In this document: positions 9,116-17,477 of the stretch, one piece after another
How the letters are laid out: the number at the start of each line of letters is the position of its first letter
Position numbering within the stretch: position 1 is the stretch's first letter
Assembly (NCBI RefSeq): GCF_900631955.1
Contig: NZ_UZWD01000004.1
Span: 186,001 to 250,000 of the forward strand
DNA length: 64,000 nucleotides
Direction: 5' to 3'
Origin: Devosia equisanguinis
GTDB taxonomy: Bacteria; Pseudomonadota; Alphaproteobacteria; Rhizobiales; Devosiaceae
The notes under the pieces: model-generated
Database searches by the model: none
The model's input: only the letters and a program-made list of their open reading frames with translations
Told to the model about the DNA's origin: nothing
Program-made: the position numbers and the translations under genes

Positions 9116-10029
9116 TGATCCTTGGATGTGTTGAGCCCGTTGATGGGCACCTTGAGGTAGGTTTTGCCGTCGTCCTCGGGGGGCGGCAGTTGCCCGGCCC
9201 GCATGTTGACCTGCAGGCTCGGGATGATGAGCTTGGGCATTGAGAGGGTGCTGTCGCGTTCTTCCCGCATCTTGACGAATTCGTCTTCAGAGGTGCCGTG
9301 ACCGACATGGATGTTATGGTCGCGTTCTTCTGCGACTGTGGTCTCCCACTGGATGTCGCGACCGTTCGGGCCGTAGTCGTGACACATGAAGAGCCGCATC
9401 TCGCCCGGCAGGGTCAGCAGCCGCTGGATCGACTGATAGAGGGTGCGAGCGTCACCGCCGGGAAAGTCGGCACGGGCCGAGCCGCCATCAGGCATGAAGA
9501 GGGTGTCACCGACGAATACGGCGTCGCCAATCACATGCACCATGTCAGCCGGCGTGTGCCCGGGCGTGAACAGGGTGTGCGCTGTCATGGTGCCGATCTG
9601 GTAGCTGTCGCCATCCTTGAACAGGCGGTCGAACTGCGATCCATTGCGCTGGAACTCGGTGCCCTCGTTGAAGATCTTGCCGAAGGTGTCCTGGACAACA
9701 CAGATCTGGTCGCCAATGCCGAGCTTGCCGCCCAGCTTGGACTGGATGTGCGGGGCAGCGGAAAGGTGATCGGCATGGACGTGGGTCTCGATCAGCCACT
9801 CAAGCGTCCAGCCATTAGCCCTGATGTGCCCGATGATCTTGTCGGCACCATCATAGGCGATGTTGCCGGATGCGTAGTCGAAGTCCATGACAGAATCGAT
9901 CACGGCGCAGGCGTTGGAATTTGGATCCTTGACGATGTAGCTGATGGTGTTGGTCGGCTCGTCGAAGAACGCGACAACTTCCGGTTTAACGGCTAGGTCG
10001 GGCGTAAACGGAATAGGGTGGGTGGACAC
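9112..10029 (-). CDS. Persulfide dioxygenase-like MBL-fold protein (ETHE1/Blh type)
   Basis: A 305-residue metallo-beta-lactamase-fold protein. GTG at 10029 is the start, with AAGGAG at good spacing. The metal motif THVHADH is at about 70-76, with a further His in FTPGHTPADM and in MCHDYGP. ETHE1-type enzymes oxidise glutathione persulfide to sulfite and glutathione, using mononuclear iron. It lies in the operon between the YeeE genes and the DUF442 gene. The sulfite it would make is presumably exported by the TSUP protein downstream. Confidence 0.9.
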   Translation of the reverse strand: MSTHPIPFTPDLAVKPEVVAFFDEPTNTISYIVKDPNSNACAVIDSVMDFDYASGNIAYDGADKIIGHIRANGWTLEWLIETHVHADHLSAAPHIQSKLGGKLGIGDQICVVQDTFGKIFNEGTEFQRNGSQFDRLFKDGDSYQIGTMTAHTLFTPGHTPADMVHVIGDAVFVGDTLFMPDGGSARADFPGGDARTLYQSIQRLLTLPGEMRLFMCHDYGPNGRDIQWETTVAEERDHNIHVGHGTSEDEFVKMREERDSTLSMPKLIIPSLQVNMRAGQLPPPEDDGKTYLKVPINGLNTSKDQ

Positions 10030-10053
10030 GGAAATCTCCTTCTAGTTCGAAGA

Positions 10054-10491
10054 TCAGGCCAGGACGCGGCGACGAGCAAAGGCCGCCCTGAGGCCATTGG
10101 CCCCGAGGATGCCGCCGATCATGGCGGCCACGAAGATGAGCGGGCTCAGTTCGCCCGAACCCAATGCTGGGATAGCGCCGCCTGGGCAGAAGCCGGCAAT
10201 GCCCCAGCCAATACCGAACAGGGCAGAGCCTGCGATAAGAGGCACGTCGAGATTCCGTTTTGTCGGCAAATGGAATGTGCGGTCAAAGGCTGGCGCTTGG
10301 CGTTTCAGGACGAAACGGTAGCCGACAAAGGTCACGACCAGGGCTGACGCCATCACCAGCATGAGGCTGGGATCCCAGGTGCCGAAGACGTCGAAGAAGT
10401 TGAGCACCTTGGCTGGGTTGGCCATGCCTGAAACGACGATGCCGATGCCAAAGACAAGGCCGATCAGGGCTGCTGAAACGACGCGGAGCAT
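10054..10491 (-). CDS. YeeE/YedE-family (DUF6691-type) membrane protein, second half-pair
   Basis: A 145-residue protein with four hydrophobic segments and the motif GFCPGGAIPALGSG, typical of the second, shorter YeeE/YedE protein. The ATG at 10491 overlaps the stop of the upstream partner by one base (TGATG). The two half-size proteins together correspond to one full-length YeeE thiosulfate-type transporter, so they probably form a heteromeric channel for reduced sulfur compounds. That role is known for YeeE and inferred here. Confidence 0.88.
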   Translation of the reverse strand: MLRVVSAALIGLVFGIGIVVSGMANPAKVLNFFDVFGTWDPSLMLVMASALVVTFVGYRFVLKRQAPAFDRTFHLPTKRNLDVPLIAGSALFGIGWGIAGFCPGGAIPALGSGELSPLIFVAAMIGGILGANGLRAAFARRRVLA

Positions 10492-10919
10492 CAGAAGCCC
10501 CCCAGCAGGTGGCGAACCACGAAGACCGTGATGAAGGTCGTCACCATGAAGGTCAGGGTGGCAGCAATGGAGCGAGGGGAGAGCCGGGCTATGCCGCACA
10601 CGCCGTGCCCAGAAGTGCAGCCGCCGCCGAAGGTTACGCCGACGCCGACCAGCAGACCACCCAGAGTTATGGCGAGGGATGGTATTTCCTCCTGAAGTGG
10701 TAAGGATTGGCCTGTCAGCAGCAGGATCACGACGGGTGCAGCGACGGCGCCGAGCAGGAAGGCAACGCGCCAGTCCCAGTCGCCCTTTGGAAGGATGACG
10801 CCATTGAGGATGCCGGTCATACCAGCGACCCTGCCGTGCAGGGCCATAAGGCCAACAGCGGCGAGACCGATGAGAGAACCGCCGATCAGTGCTTGGAATG
10901 GGGTAAACGTCGTTTCCAT
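10491..10919 (-). CDS. YeeE/YedE-family membrane protein, first half-pair
   Basis: A 142-residue polytopic protein carrying GGGCTSGHGVCG at about 98-109, the conserved Cys-containing motif of YeeE/YedE sulfur transporters. The ATG at 10919 is preceded by GAAGG; the frame extends upstream without coding signal. It is the first gene of the operon, divergent from the ArsR/BigR gene, with the candidate operator between them. Confidence 0.9.
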   Translation of the reverse strand: METTFTPFQALIGGSLIGLAAVGLMALHGRVAGMTGILNGVILPKGDWDWRVAFLLGAVAAPVVILLLTGQSLPLQEEIPSLAITLGGLLVGVGVTFGGGCTSGHGVCGIARLSPRSIAATLTFMVTTFITVFVVRHLLGGF

Positions 10920-10984
10920 TGTACCTTCTTGTGCTTCGGATTGGCCGCTGCTATTTCGCCAGCCAGCAATCAATTTCGTTGCTT

Positions 10985-11008
10985 CATATATTCGAATGTT
11001 CTAATATG
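10985..11008. promoter_or_regulatory. Candidate BigR operator
   Basis: AT-rich dyad with outer arms CATAT (10985-10989) and ATATG (11004-11008) around TTCGAA. It lies between the divergent YeeE operon and the regulator gene and overlaps the first possible regulator start codon. BigR repressors are known to bind AT-rich palindromes in this position. The exact site is inferred. Confidence 0.6.
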
Positions 11009-11344
11009 TCAAGCATGGAAACGAAAGACCCTGCCGCCATGAACGTCGCCGAACTCGAACCGCGTGCCGAAGAAGCTGCCCAACTGCTGACTGCCATGGC
11101 AAACCCGAAGCGGCTGCTTATTCTTTGCAACCTTATCGAACAGGAACGCAGCGTTGGCGAGCTCTCCCGTATCGTGGAGCTCGAGCAGTCGCCATTGTCG
11201 CAGCACCTCTCAAAGCTGCGGGCGCTTGGTCTGGTAAAGACCCGTCGCGACGGGCAGACCATTTTTTATCGGCTTGCATCCGAGCCGGTGACTAAGGTCC
11301 TGATCACTCTCTATGACATCTACTGCCGCCCAGCAGGCAAATAG
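11006..11344 (+). CDS. bigR: ArsR-family regulator, BigR-like
   Basis: A 112-residue ArsR/SmtB repressor. The winged helix carries LEQSPLSQHLSKLRALGLV (recognition helix) and RRDGQTIFYRLAS (wing). Two cysteines, in LILCNLIE and DIYCRPAG, occupy the positions expected for the BigR disulfide/tetrasulfide switch. Starts at 11006 or 11015 are possible; if the dyad is the operator, the later ATG is attractive. It is divergent from the persulfide/sulfite operon it would repress until reactive sulfur oxidises its cysteines. The function is inferred from sequence plus context. Confidence 0.86.
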   Translation: MSSMETKDPAAMNVAELEPRAEEAAQLLTAMANPKRLLILCNLIEQERSVGELSRIVELEQSPLSQHLSKLRALGLVKTRRDGQTIFYRLASEPVTKVLITLYDIYCRPAGK

Positions 11345-11365
11345 TCGAAACTTGCAGTTGAACTC

Positions 11366-11396
11366 TTGACCTTCCCACAGTGGGAAGCCCCATGTT
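11366..11396 (+). promoter_or_regulatory. MerR-family (CueR-like) promoter-operator
   Basis: A -35 TTGACC (11366-11371) and a -10 CATGTT (11391-11396) are separated by exactly 19 bp. The spacer carries the perfect dyad CTTCCCA-CAG-TGGGAAG (11371-11387). This overlong spacer with a GGGAAG-type dyad is the hallmark of MerR-family activated promoters, and it resembles the CueR copper sites. It drives the glutaredoxin-MauE gene. No merR-type gene is in the window. Confidence 0.82.
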
Positions 11397-11435
11397 CGTG
11401 GTCCGACTGCAAACAAGGCGGAAAGGACCAGGGTT

Positions 11436-12230
11436 ATGTCGACGCTCGCTATGAACACGACGGCTTCCGAGAAGAGGGCCGTAATTTACCGCATGGTGAT
11501 GCCGAGCCATACCTGTCCTTACGGCCTCAAGGTCAAGGATTTGCTGCAGCGATCCGGCTACGAAGTCGAAGATCATCACCTCAAGTCGCGTGAAGAAACA
11601 GACGCCTTCAAAGCCAAGCATGGGGTCAAAACAACACCCCAGGTCTTTATCGATGGTGAGCGGATCGGGGGACACGATGACACGCGTCGTTTCTTGGGCA
11701 AGACGGTTGTAGACCCAAAGGCGACCACATATCGCCCCGTGATCGTGCTGTTCGCAATGACGGCTTTGACGGCAATGGCGGTAAGCTACGCCGTGACTGG
11801 CTCCCCATTCACCGTGCGGGCACTGGAATGGTTCATCAGCTTTTCGATGGTCGTGCTTGCGTTGCTAAAGTTGCAAAACGTCGAGAGCTTCGCGACCATG
11901 TTCCTCAACTACGATCTGCTGGCGAAACGATGGGTGCCCTACAGCTATATCTATCCCTATGCCGAAGGGCTGGCTGGAATCTTGATGGTTGCCGGCGCGC
12001 TGACCTGGCTGTCGGTACCGGTTGCGCTCTTCATCGGCACGGTCGGGGCAGTTTCAGTCTTCAAAGCCGTTTATGTCGATAGGCGCGAACTCAAATGCGC
12101 CTGCGTTGGTGGCTCGAGCAACGTGCCCTTGGGCTTTGTCTCCCTAACTGAAAACCTGATGATGATCGCTATGGCCATCTGGATGGGTCTTTCCGGGCTC
12201 GGATTCATAGCCGCGGCGCACATCATGTAG
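11436..12230 (+). CDS. Glutaredoxin-MauE/DoxX-like membrane fusion
   Basis: A 264-residue two-domain protein. Residues about 14-85 form a glutaredoxin domain with CPYG at 27-30 and the cis-Pro loop TTPQVFIDG. The rest is a membrane domain with about five hydrophobic segments, ending with a Cys pair in LKCACVGGSS (about 218) and a last helix; this matches MauE/DoxX-type redox-associated membrane proteins. It would pass thiol electrons across the membrane, perhaps for periplasmic metal or disulfide handling. The promoter is MerR-type, and a Met-rich DUF305 gene follows, so a copper or thiophilic-metal response is inferred. Confidence 0.85.
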   Translation: MSTLAMNTTASEKRAVIYRMVMPSHTCPYGLKVKDLLQRSGYEVEDHHLKSREETDAFKAKHGVKTTPQVFIDGERIGGHDDTRRFLGKTVVDPKATTYRPVIVLFAMTALTAMAVSYAVTGSPFTVRALEWFISFSMVVLALLKLQNVESFATMFLNYDLLAKRWVPYSYIYPYAEGLAGILMVAGALTWLSVPVALFIGTVGAVSVFKAVYVDRRELKCACVGGSSNVPLGFVSLTENLMMIAMAIWMGLSGLGFIAAAHIM

Positions 12231-12268
12231 TTGTCAGCAATTCAACGTCTTAAATTCAGGAGATGACT

Positions 12269-12706
12269 ATGAAGAACTCACTTATCGTGCTCGCCATTTT
12301 CGGCATGTCATCGTTGCCAGCGGTCGCGCAAGATGCCCATGCTGGACATGATATGTCTGGGATGGGCGCCAATCTTCCGAAAATATGCGTGGCCGAAGAC
12401 GGCATGTCAGGCGACATGTCGATGGGCATGGACCACGAGATGGACCAGGCTCATATGGACTTGATGGCAGGCATGGAAGAGACCAACAAGCGGATGATGG
12501 ATGCCATGATGGTTGAAGACATCGACGTGGCCTTCGTATGCGGTATGATCCCTCACCATCAGGCAGCTATCAACATGGCCAAGGCCGAGCTTCAGCACGG
12601 TGACAATGACTGGGCGAAGGCAATGGCCCAGAAAATAATAGATGCTCAAGAGGCTGAGATTGCTGAAATGGTGACCTGGCTTGAGGGCGAAGGATCCAAC
12701 GAGTAG
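12269..12706 (+). CDS. Secreted Met/His-rich DUF305 protein
   Basis: A 145-residue protein. AGGAG lies 6 bases before the ATG at 12269, so this start is preferred over the ATG at 12263. A signal peptide (about 1-21) precedes a Met/His/Asp-rich stretch with repeated HDMSG and GDMSMGMDHEMD-like motifs suited to Cu(I). The DUF305 core follows, with GMIPHHQAAINMAK. It is 38 bases after the glutaredoxin-MauE gene and likely co-transcribed. A periplasmic copper-binding role is inferred. Confidence 0.88.
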   Translation: MKNSLIVLAIFGMSSLPAVAQDAHAGHDMSGMGANLPKICVAEDGMSGDMSMGMDHEMDQAHMDLMAGMEETNKRMMDAMMVEDIDVAFVCGMIPHHQAAINMAKAELQHGDNDWAKAMAQKIIDAQEAEIAEMVTWLEGEGSNE

Positions 12707-12742
12707 CCGAGGCGGCAGCTTCTGGCTGTCCTTCAATTCGGG

Positions 12743-12778
12743 TGTCTGCTTTTACATCTCAGAAGTTGAAAGCAGACA
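12743..12778 (+). terminator. Hairpin downstream of DUF305 gene
   Basis: TGTCTGCTTT (12743-12752) pairs with AAAGCAGACA (12769-12778) over a 16-base loop, 37 bases after the stop. No T-run follows, so it may be a weak terminator or a 3' processing hairpin. The rest of 12707-12998 holds no gene I can support. Confidence 0.4.
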
Positions 12779-12998
12779 GTCTCCTTCCCACCCCATTTCA
12801 GACTTTCGCCGCAGGTCGGCTGTCGTTCCGCTTGCCTTAGACAATGCCGAACTCTGTCATAGTTGGATCAGCATTTCCCAGTCATTGCAGTGCCCATCTA
12901 TGTCGCAGCGGGCGCGCCATTTCTTTTTCACCACCACATTTCCTGCGCTGGCGCTACGGTTTGGTAGTGGCGCGATTGCGCTTGGCTAGGCTTTGAGA

Positions 12999-13808
12999 TC
13001 AGTCCTTGATCGTGTCTCGGCCGTTGACCATCAGGGCCGCATCCGGACGGGCGAGGGTGACGAGGGTGAGGCCGGCATTTGTGGCGCGCTGGACGGCGAG
13101 GCTGGTGGGGGCGGAGATGGTGACCAGCATCGGGCAGCCGGCGCGGACGGTTTTTTCCACTAGCTCATAGGAGCAGCGGGCCGAGAGCAGGATGAAGCCG
13201 CTGGCCGGGTCGATCTTGCTGCGGGCCATGGCGCCCAAGAGCTTGTCGAGCGCATTGTGGCGGCCGACATCCTCGCGCACGAGGGTGATCGTGCCATCCG
13301 GCAGGCAGAAGGCAGCGGCATGCACGGCGCCGGTGAGGCGGCTCAACGGCTGATGTTCGGGCAGAGTGGCAAGGGCGCTGGCAAGGGCGGCGCGGGTGGT
13401 GTTTATCCGCGCGGTGAGCTTGGGCAATGGCCGCAGCACCTCGGCGATATTGTCGATGCCGCAAAGCCCGCAGGAGCTTTCGCCGACGCGCTTCCGGGCT
13501 CGTGCCAAAGCATTCTGCATGCCCTCCGGCGGCAGCGTCAGCCGGGCGACAAAGCCGCCCTCGACGTCGGAAATGACCAGCTTGACGATTCCGTCCGGTG
13601 ACGCGATCAAGCCTTCGGACAGGGCGAAGCCGGTGATGTAGTCCTCGAGATCGATGGGGGTCGCCATCATCACTGCATAGCCGATGCCGCCGATATCGAT
13701 GGCAATGGGCGCTTCGACCGGTACGGCGCGCCTGGTCTCTTCATCGCCCAAAACGCCCAGCCCCAGGCGCAGGACGTCGATATCCTCCGTCGCGCCCGTA
13801 GATGGCAT
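12999..13808 (-). CDS. fdhD: FdhD, formate dehydrogenase sulfurtransferase
   Basis: A 269-residue protein with the FdhD cysteine motif SSCGLCGID (about 127-135) and the C-terminal conserved block FILLSARCSYELVEK and CPMLVTISAPTSLAV. FdhD carries sulfur from a cysteine desulfurase to the molybdenum cofactor of formate-dehydrogenase-type enzymes. Its ATG overlaps the stop of the upstream molybdoenzyme gene (TGATG at 13806-13810), so the two proteins are made together, consistent with FdhD maturing that enzyme. Confidence 0.95.
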   Translation of the reverse strand: MPSTGATEDIDVLRLGLGVLGDEETRRAVPVEAPIAIDIGGIGYAVMMATPIDLEDYITGFALSEGLIASPDGIVKLVISDVEGGFVARLTLPPEGMQNALARARKRVGESSCGLCGIDNIAEVLRPLPKLTARINTTRAALASALATLPEHQPLSRLTGAVHAAAFCLPDGTITLVREDVGRHNALDKLLGAMARSKIDPASGFILLSARCSYELVEKTVRAGCPMLVTISAPTSLAVQRATNAGLTLVTLARPDAALMVNGRDTIKD

Positions 13809-16072
13809 CAGCGGACCACGCGCACCGGGATGGATTTTGCCGCCGGCGTGCCGCTGATGCGGTCGTAATAGTCGAGCGGCAGCAGCGGATTGAGCTCGGG
13901 ATAATAGCCGGCCACCGAACCGCGCGGCATGGGATAGTCGAGCACGGTCAAGGCATCGACGCGGCGCGAAATGCCGTCGTGAAAGATGGTCTCGAGGCTA
14001 ATCTTCTGGCCTGCTTCCAGCCCGCGTTCGGCACGGTCCTCGGCGTTCATGAACAGCACCATGCGGTCATTGTAGACGCCGCGATAGCGGTCGGAATTGG
14101 AATAGATGGTGGTGTTGAACTGGTCGTGGCTGCGCACTGTGGCCAGGCGCAGCATGTCCTTGTCCTCGACCGGCGCATCGACATGCAGCCCCTCGAACAC
14201 CAGGAAATTGGCCTTGCCATTCGGGGTCTTCCAGACGCGGCGGCGCGAGGGCACGTCGAGGTGGAAGCCCCGCGGATTTTTGAGCTTGTCGTTGAAGTCC
14301 GAATAGATGGCCGGATAGACCTCGGCGATCTTGTCGCGGATGGCGGCGTAGTCATGGATATAGCGGGCCCAATCGACCTTGCTGTCGGGCAGGGTGGCCA
14401 TGGCCATGCGGCAGACGATTTCGGTTTCGGGCAGCAGGTGTTCGCTGGCCGGTTCCAGCACGCCGCGCGAGGGCGTCACATTGCTCATCGCGTCCTCGAT
14501 GGTGACCACCTGCTCGCCGAGCCGGGTGCGCACATGTTCGGAGCGCGCCACCACCGGCAGGATCAGCGCGTCCTGCCCATGCACCAGATGGCCGCGATTG
14601 AGTTTTGTGGCGATCCCTACGGTCAGCGCCAGCTTGCGCATGGCCGCATAGGCTTCGTTGGTGTCGGGCACGGCGCGGACGAAATTGCCGCCTAGACCGA
14701 TGAAGACCTTGGCCTCGCCGCGCTTCATCGCCTCGACCGATTCCACAGCGTGGTGGCCGTGTTCGCGCGGCGGCTCGAAGCCGAAAACCTCACGGACGCG
14801 GTCGAGATATTCAGCTGTCGGCTTTTCGTCGACGCCCACGGTGCGATCGCCCTGGACGTTGGAATGGCCACGAATGGGGGCGATCCCCGCGCCGGGCTTG
14901 CCAATATTGCCCTTGAGCAGCAGCAGCGCCGCAACCTGCTGCAGCAGGCGCGACCCCTGCTGGTGCTGGGTCAGGCCCATGCCGTAGCAGATGATGGTGG
15001 CCCTGGAGCGGATATAGATTTCGGCGACGCGGCGGATCTGCTCTTCGCTGATGCCGGAGACCGCGACCAGTTCGGGCCAGTCATGCTGCAGCACATCAGC
15101 GCGCAGCGCCTCAAGGCCGGCTGTGTGTTCGGCGATGAAGGCCTGGTCGAGCACATCTTCGCCTGCCGCCTCGCGCTCGAACATCACCTTCATCATGCCC
15201 TTGAGCAGGGCCAGGTCGCCGCCGATCTTGATGTGGACGAATTCGCTGGCAATGGGCGTCGAGCCGAAGGTGGCCATCTGCACCACGTCCTGCGGCTCGG
15301 TGAATTTGAGCAGCGCACGCTCCGGCATCGGGTTGACGGCGACGATGGGGATGCCGCGCTTTCGGGCCTCGACCAGATTGGTCATCATGCGCGGCGAATT
15401 GGTGCCGGTATTCTGCCCGATGATGAAGATGGCCTCGGCCTCTTCGAAATCCTTGAGCACCACCGAGCCCTTGCCGATGCCCAGTACCGGCGGCAGGCCG
15501 CGGCTGGTCGGTTCGTGGCACATATTGGAGCAATCGGGGAAATTATTGGTGCCGAATTCGCGCACGAAGATCGAATAGAGGAAGGCCGCCTCGTTGGGCG
15601 TACGGCCGGAGGTGTAGAACTCCGCCTGGTTGGGATCATCGAGCGCCCGCAGATGCTTGCCGATCAGCGCGAAGGCTTCGTCCCAGGTGCAGGGGACGTA
15701 ATGGTCGGTCGTGGCGTCGTAGCGCATGGGCTCGGTCAACCGGCCCTGCATTTCGAGCCAGTAATCGGATTGCTCCATGAGGTCGGAAACGCTGTGCTCG
15801 GCGAAGAAGTCGCGGCTCACGCGTGCGCGGGTCGCCTCATGCGCGAGCGCCTTGGCGCCGTTTTCGCAGAATTCGAGCTTCTTGCGCTCGTCGGCATCGG
15901 GGAAGGCGCAGGAGGGACATTTGAAGCCGCCGGGCTGGTTCATGTCCAGCAGTGCCCGCGAGCCCTTGGTGATGACGCTCTGTTCCATCAGCACCTTGGC
16001 GGTAGCCGCCGCCGCACCCCAGCCGCCGGCCGGATGCGTATAGGTCTGGTAGCGGGGTTGCTTGTCGCTCAT
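13808..16072 (-). CDS. FdhF/YdeP-family molybdopterin oxidoreductase
   Basis: About 754 residues. The ATG at 16072 has GGAGG 8 bases upstream; the frame is open further back without support. The N-terminal CPSCAFPDAD and NMCHEPTSRGL motifs, FIIGQNTGTNSPRMM, and a C-terminal Mo-bis-MGD domain match the FdhF/YdeP (TIGR01701) family. These proteins lack most of the N-terminal Fe-S cluster ligands of true formate dehydrogenases. Substrate is uncertain: formate is possible, and YdeP is linked to acid resistance. No small Fe-S or cytochrome subunit is nearby, and fdhD follows directly. Confidence 0.9.
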   Translation of the reverse strand: MSDKQPRYQTYTHPAGGWGAAAATAKVLMEQSVITKGSRALLDMNQPGGFKCPSCAFPDADERKKLEFCENGAKALAHEATRARVSRDFFAEHSVSDLMEQSDYWLEMQGRLTEPMRYDATTDHYVPCTWDEAFALIGKHLRALDDPNQAEFYTSGRTPNEAAFLYSIFVREFGTNNFPDCSNMCHEPTSRGLPPVLGIGKGSVVLKDFEEAEAIFIIGQNTGTNSPRMMTNLVEARKRGIPIVAVNPMPERALLKFTEPQDVVQMATFGSTPIASEFVHIKIGGDLALLKGMMKVMFEREAAGEDVLDQAFIAEHTAGLEALRADVLQHDWPELVAVSGISEEQIRRVAEIYIRSRATIICYGMGLTQHQQGSRLLQQVAALLLLKGNIGKPGAGIAPIRGHSNVQGDRTVGVDEKPTAEYLDRVREVFGFEPPREHGHHAVESVEAMKRGEAKVFIGLGGNFVRAVPDTNEAYAAMRKLALTVGIATKLNRGHLVHGQDALILPVVARSEHVRTRLGEQVVTIEDAMSNVTPSRGVLEPASEHLLPETEIVCRMAMATLPDSKVDWARYIHDYAAIRDKIAEVYPAIYSDFNDKLKNPRGFHLDVPSRRRVWKTPNGKANFLVFEGLHVDAPVEDKDMLRLATVRSHDQFNTTIYSNSDRYRGVYNDRMVLFMNAEDRAERGLEAGQKISLETIFHDGISRRVDALTVLDYPMPRGSVAGYYPELNPLLPLDYYDRISGTPAAKSIPVRVVR

Positions 16073-16210
16073 GGGGCATCCTCCAGCCGGGCGCGAAGTG
16101 ATCGGCGGCTCGGCACGCCGATTCTGACGGGCATTCACCTGTCGCACAAGGCTAAACACGCCGTGTGGTAGAAGCGCGCGAAGTCTACCTCAGTTTCAAA
16201 TAATCTCTGC

Positions 16211-17239
16211 TCAGGGCTGGCGGAGTTGGTCGAGCAGTTTGAGGCCAAGGCGCAGGCTGGCGCCGGTATTGATCAGCATCTGCGGTAGGGTCAGCCATTC
16301 GAGCGTCCAGGCGGCGCCGGAGCGCTCATATTCATGCACCATGGCCTGCTGCAGATTGGCGGAGAGGCCGGCATTGGCGCGGGCCAGGGCGACCAGCACC
16401 TCGGCATTGACCGGATTGGCCTTGTGCGCCATGGCCGAGGAGCCGCCGCCGCCTTCGAGCTTGATTGCCGCGACTTCGTTCTGCGCCAGAAGCGCGAGGT
16501 CGGCGCCGATCTTGCCTAGCGTGCCGGAGATCAGGGCTAGAAGGGCGCCAAGTGCGACGATGGGGTCGCGGGTGGTATGCCAGGGAGCGGCCAGGCCAAG
16601 ATCGAGACGGTGCGCCAGGTGCTCGGCGATGGCGTCGCCCCGCCCGGCAAAGCTCGAGCGATCGCCCACCGGTCCGCCGAGCTGCACGACGAGCAGGCTC
16701 CGGCGCATGGCGGCCAGGGCGCGCAGATGTCGCTGCAGCGGTTCGGACCAGGATGCGAGCTTGGCGTCCCAGGTGGTGGGCAGAGCCACCTGCATGCGGG
16801 TATGGGCCATGAGCGCGCGGCCGGACCAGTCATAGGCCAGCCGGTCGAGCCGGGCGAGCAGCCCGCCGAGCCGGCTTTCATAGAGATCGAAGATCGGCAC
16901 CAGTTGCAGCATCAGTGCCGTGTCGATGATGTCCTGGCTGGTGGCGCCCTTGTGGAGAGCAGCGCCATGCGGCTCGGGCACGCGGGCCCGCAACTGCTTG
17001 ACCAGCGCAGGGATCACCACGCCGTCCTGGGCCATGCCGGCCTCGAGCGCCGCGAAGTCCGGGGTAAAGCCATCGATGGCGGTGGCAATAGCGGCTGCGG
17101 CCTCGGGTGAAATCCAGCCGGCATCGGCAGAGGCGTCGGCGAGCGCCCGCTCGACCCGCAGCATGGCGGCGATCTCTGCAGCGTCGGAGAGCAGGGCTTG
17201 GATGTCGGCATCGCCGGCAAGGGCGGAGAGCAGGGTCAT
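16211..17239 (-). CDS. pcaB: 3-carboxy-cis,cis-muconate cycloisomerase
   Basis: A 342-residue lyase_1-superfamily protein with the signature GGSSAMAHKANPVNAE (about 262-277) and HTRMQVALPTTWDAK in the middle. It converts 3-carboxy-cis,cis-muconate to 4-carboxymuconolactone. It is the last gene of the pcaDCHGB order, separated from pcaG by 238 bases that contain a paired palindromic repeat. It is slightly short compared with many PcaB proteins (350-450), but both catalytic regions are present. Confidence 0.93.
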   Translation of the reverse strand: MTLLSALAGDADIQALLSDAAEIAAMLRVERALADASADAGWISPEAAAAIATAIDGFTPDFAALEAGMAQDGVVIPALVKQLRARVPEPHGAALHKGATSQDIIDTALMLQLVPIFDLYESRLGGLLARLDRLAYDWSGRALMAHTRMQVALPTTWDAKLASWSEPLQRHLRALAAMRRSLLVVQLGGPVGDRSSFAGRGDAIAEHLAHRLDLGLAAPWHTTRDPIVALGALLALISGTLGKIGADLALLAQNEVAAIKLEGGGGSSAMAHKANPVNAEVLVALARANAGLSANLQQAMVHEYERSGAAWTLEWLTLPQMLINTGASLRLGLKLLDQLRQP

Positions 17240-17353
17240 GACGGTCTCTTAGATCATGTCAGGGCATGGGCTGTGAAGCAGACTCGATCCAGCGGCACCG
17301 GCCCTTTTGGGGGGAGCACGCCATCCCTCCACCCGCCATCCCACTACCCGCCG

Positions 17354-17433
17354 TCACCCTCGGGCTTGACCCGAGGGTTCTGCTCTTCAATTGCCTGAAT
17401 GGCGAGGCCCCTCGGGTCAAGCCCGAGGGTGAC
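17354..17433. repeat. Paired REP-like palindromes (family A)
   Basis: Two inverted copies of a palindrome with ACCCTCGGG/CCCGAGGGT arms and a CTTGA-type loop (17356-17378 and about 17408-17430), 29 bases apart. The same arrangement recurs at 45053-45126. It lies inside the pca operon between pcaG and pcaB. Confidence 0.85.
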
Positions 17434-17477
17434 GACCAGAGTTTATGGGATGGTCGGCGTTCATGCATGCGGTCGCC

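Noticed and set aside
12681..12989. Small plus-strand frame after the second DUF305 gene
   Set aside because: It overlaps the DUF305 end in another frame, has no ribosome-binding site, and its translation is not protein-like.
13802..16171. Two long plus-strand frames opposite the molybdoenzyme gene (13802-14695, 14750-16171)
   Set aside because: Shadow frames of a high-GC gene; no motifs, no ribosome-binding sites.
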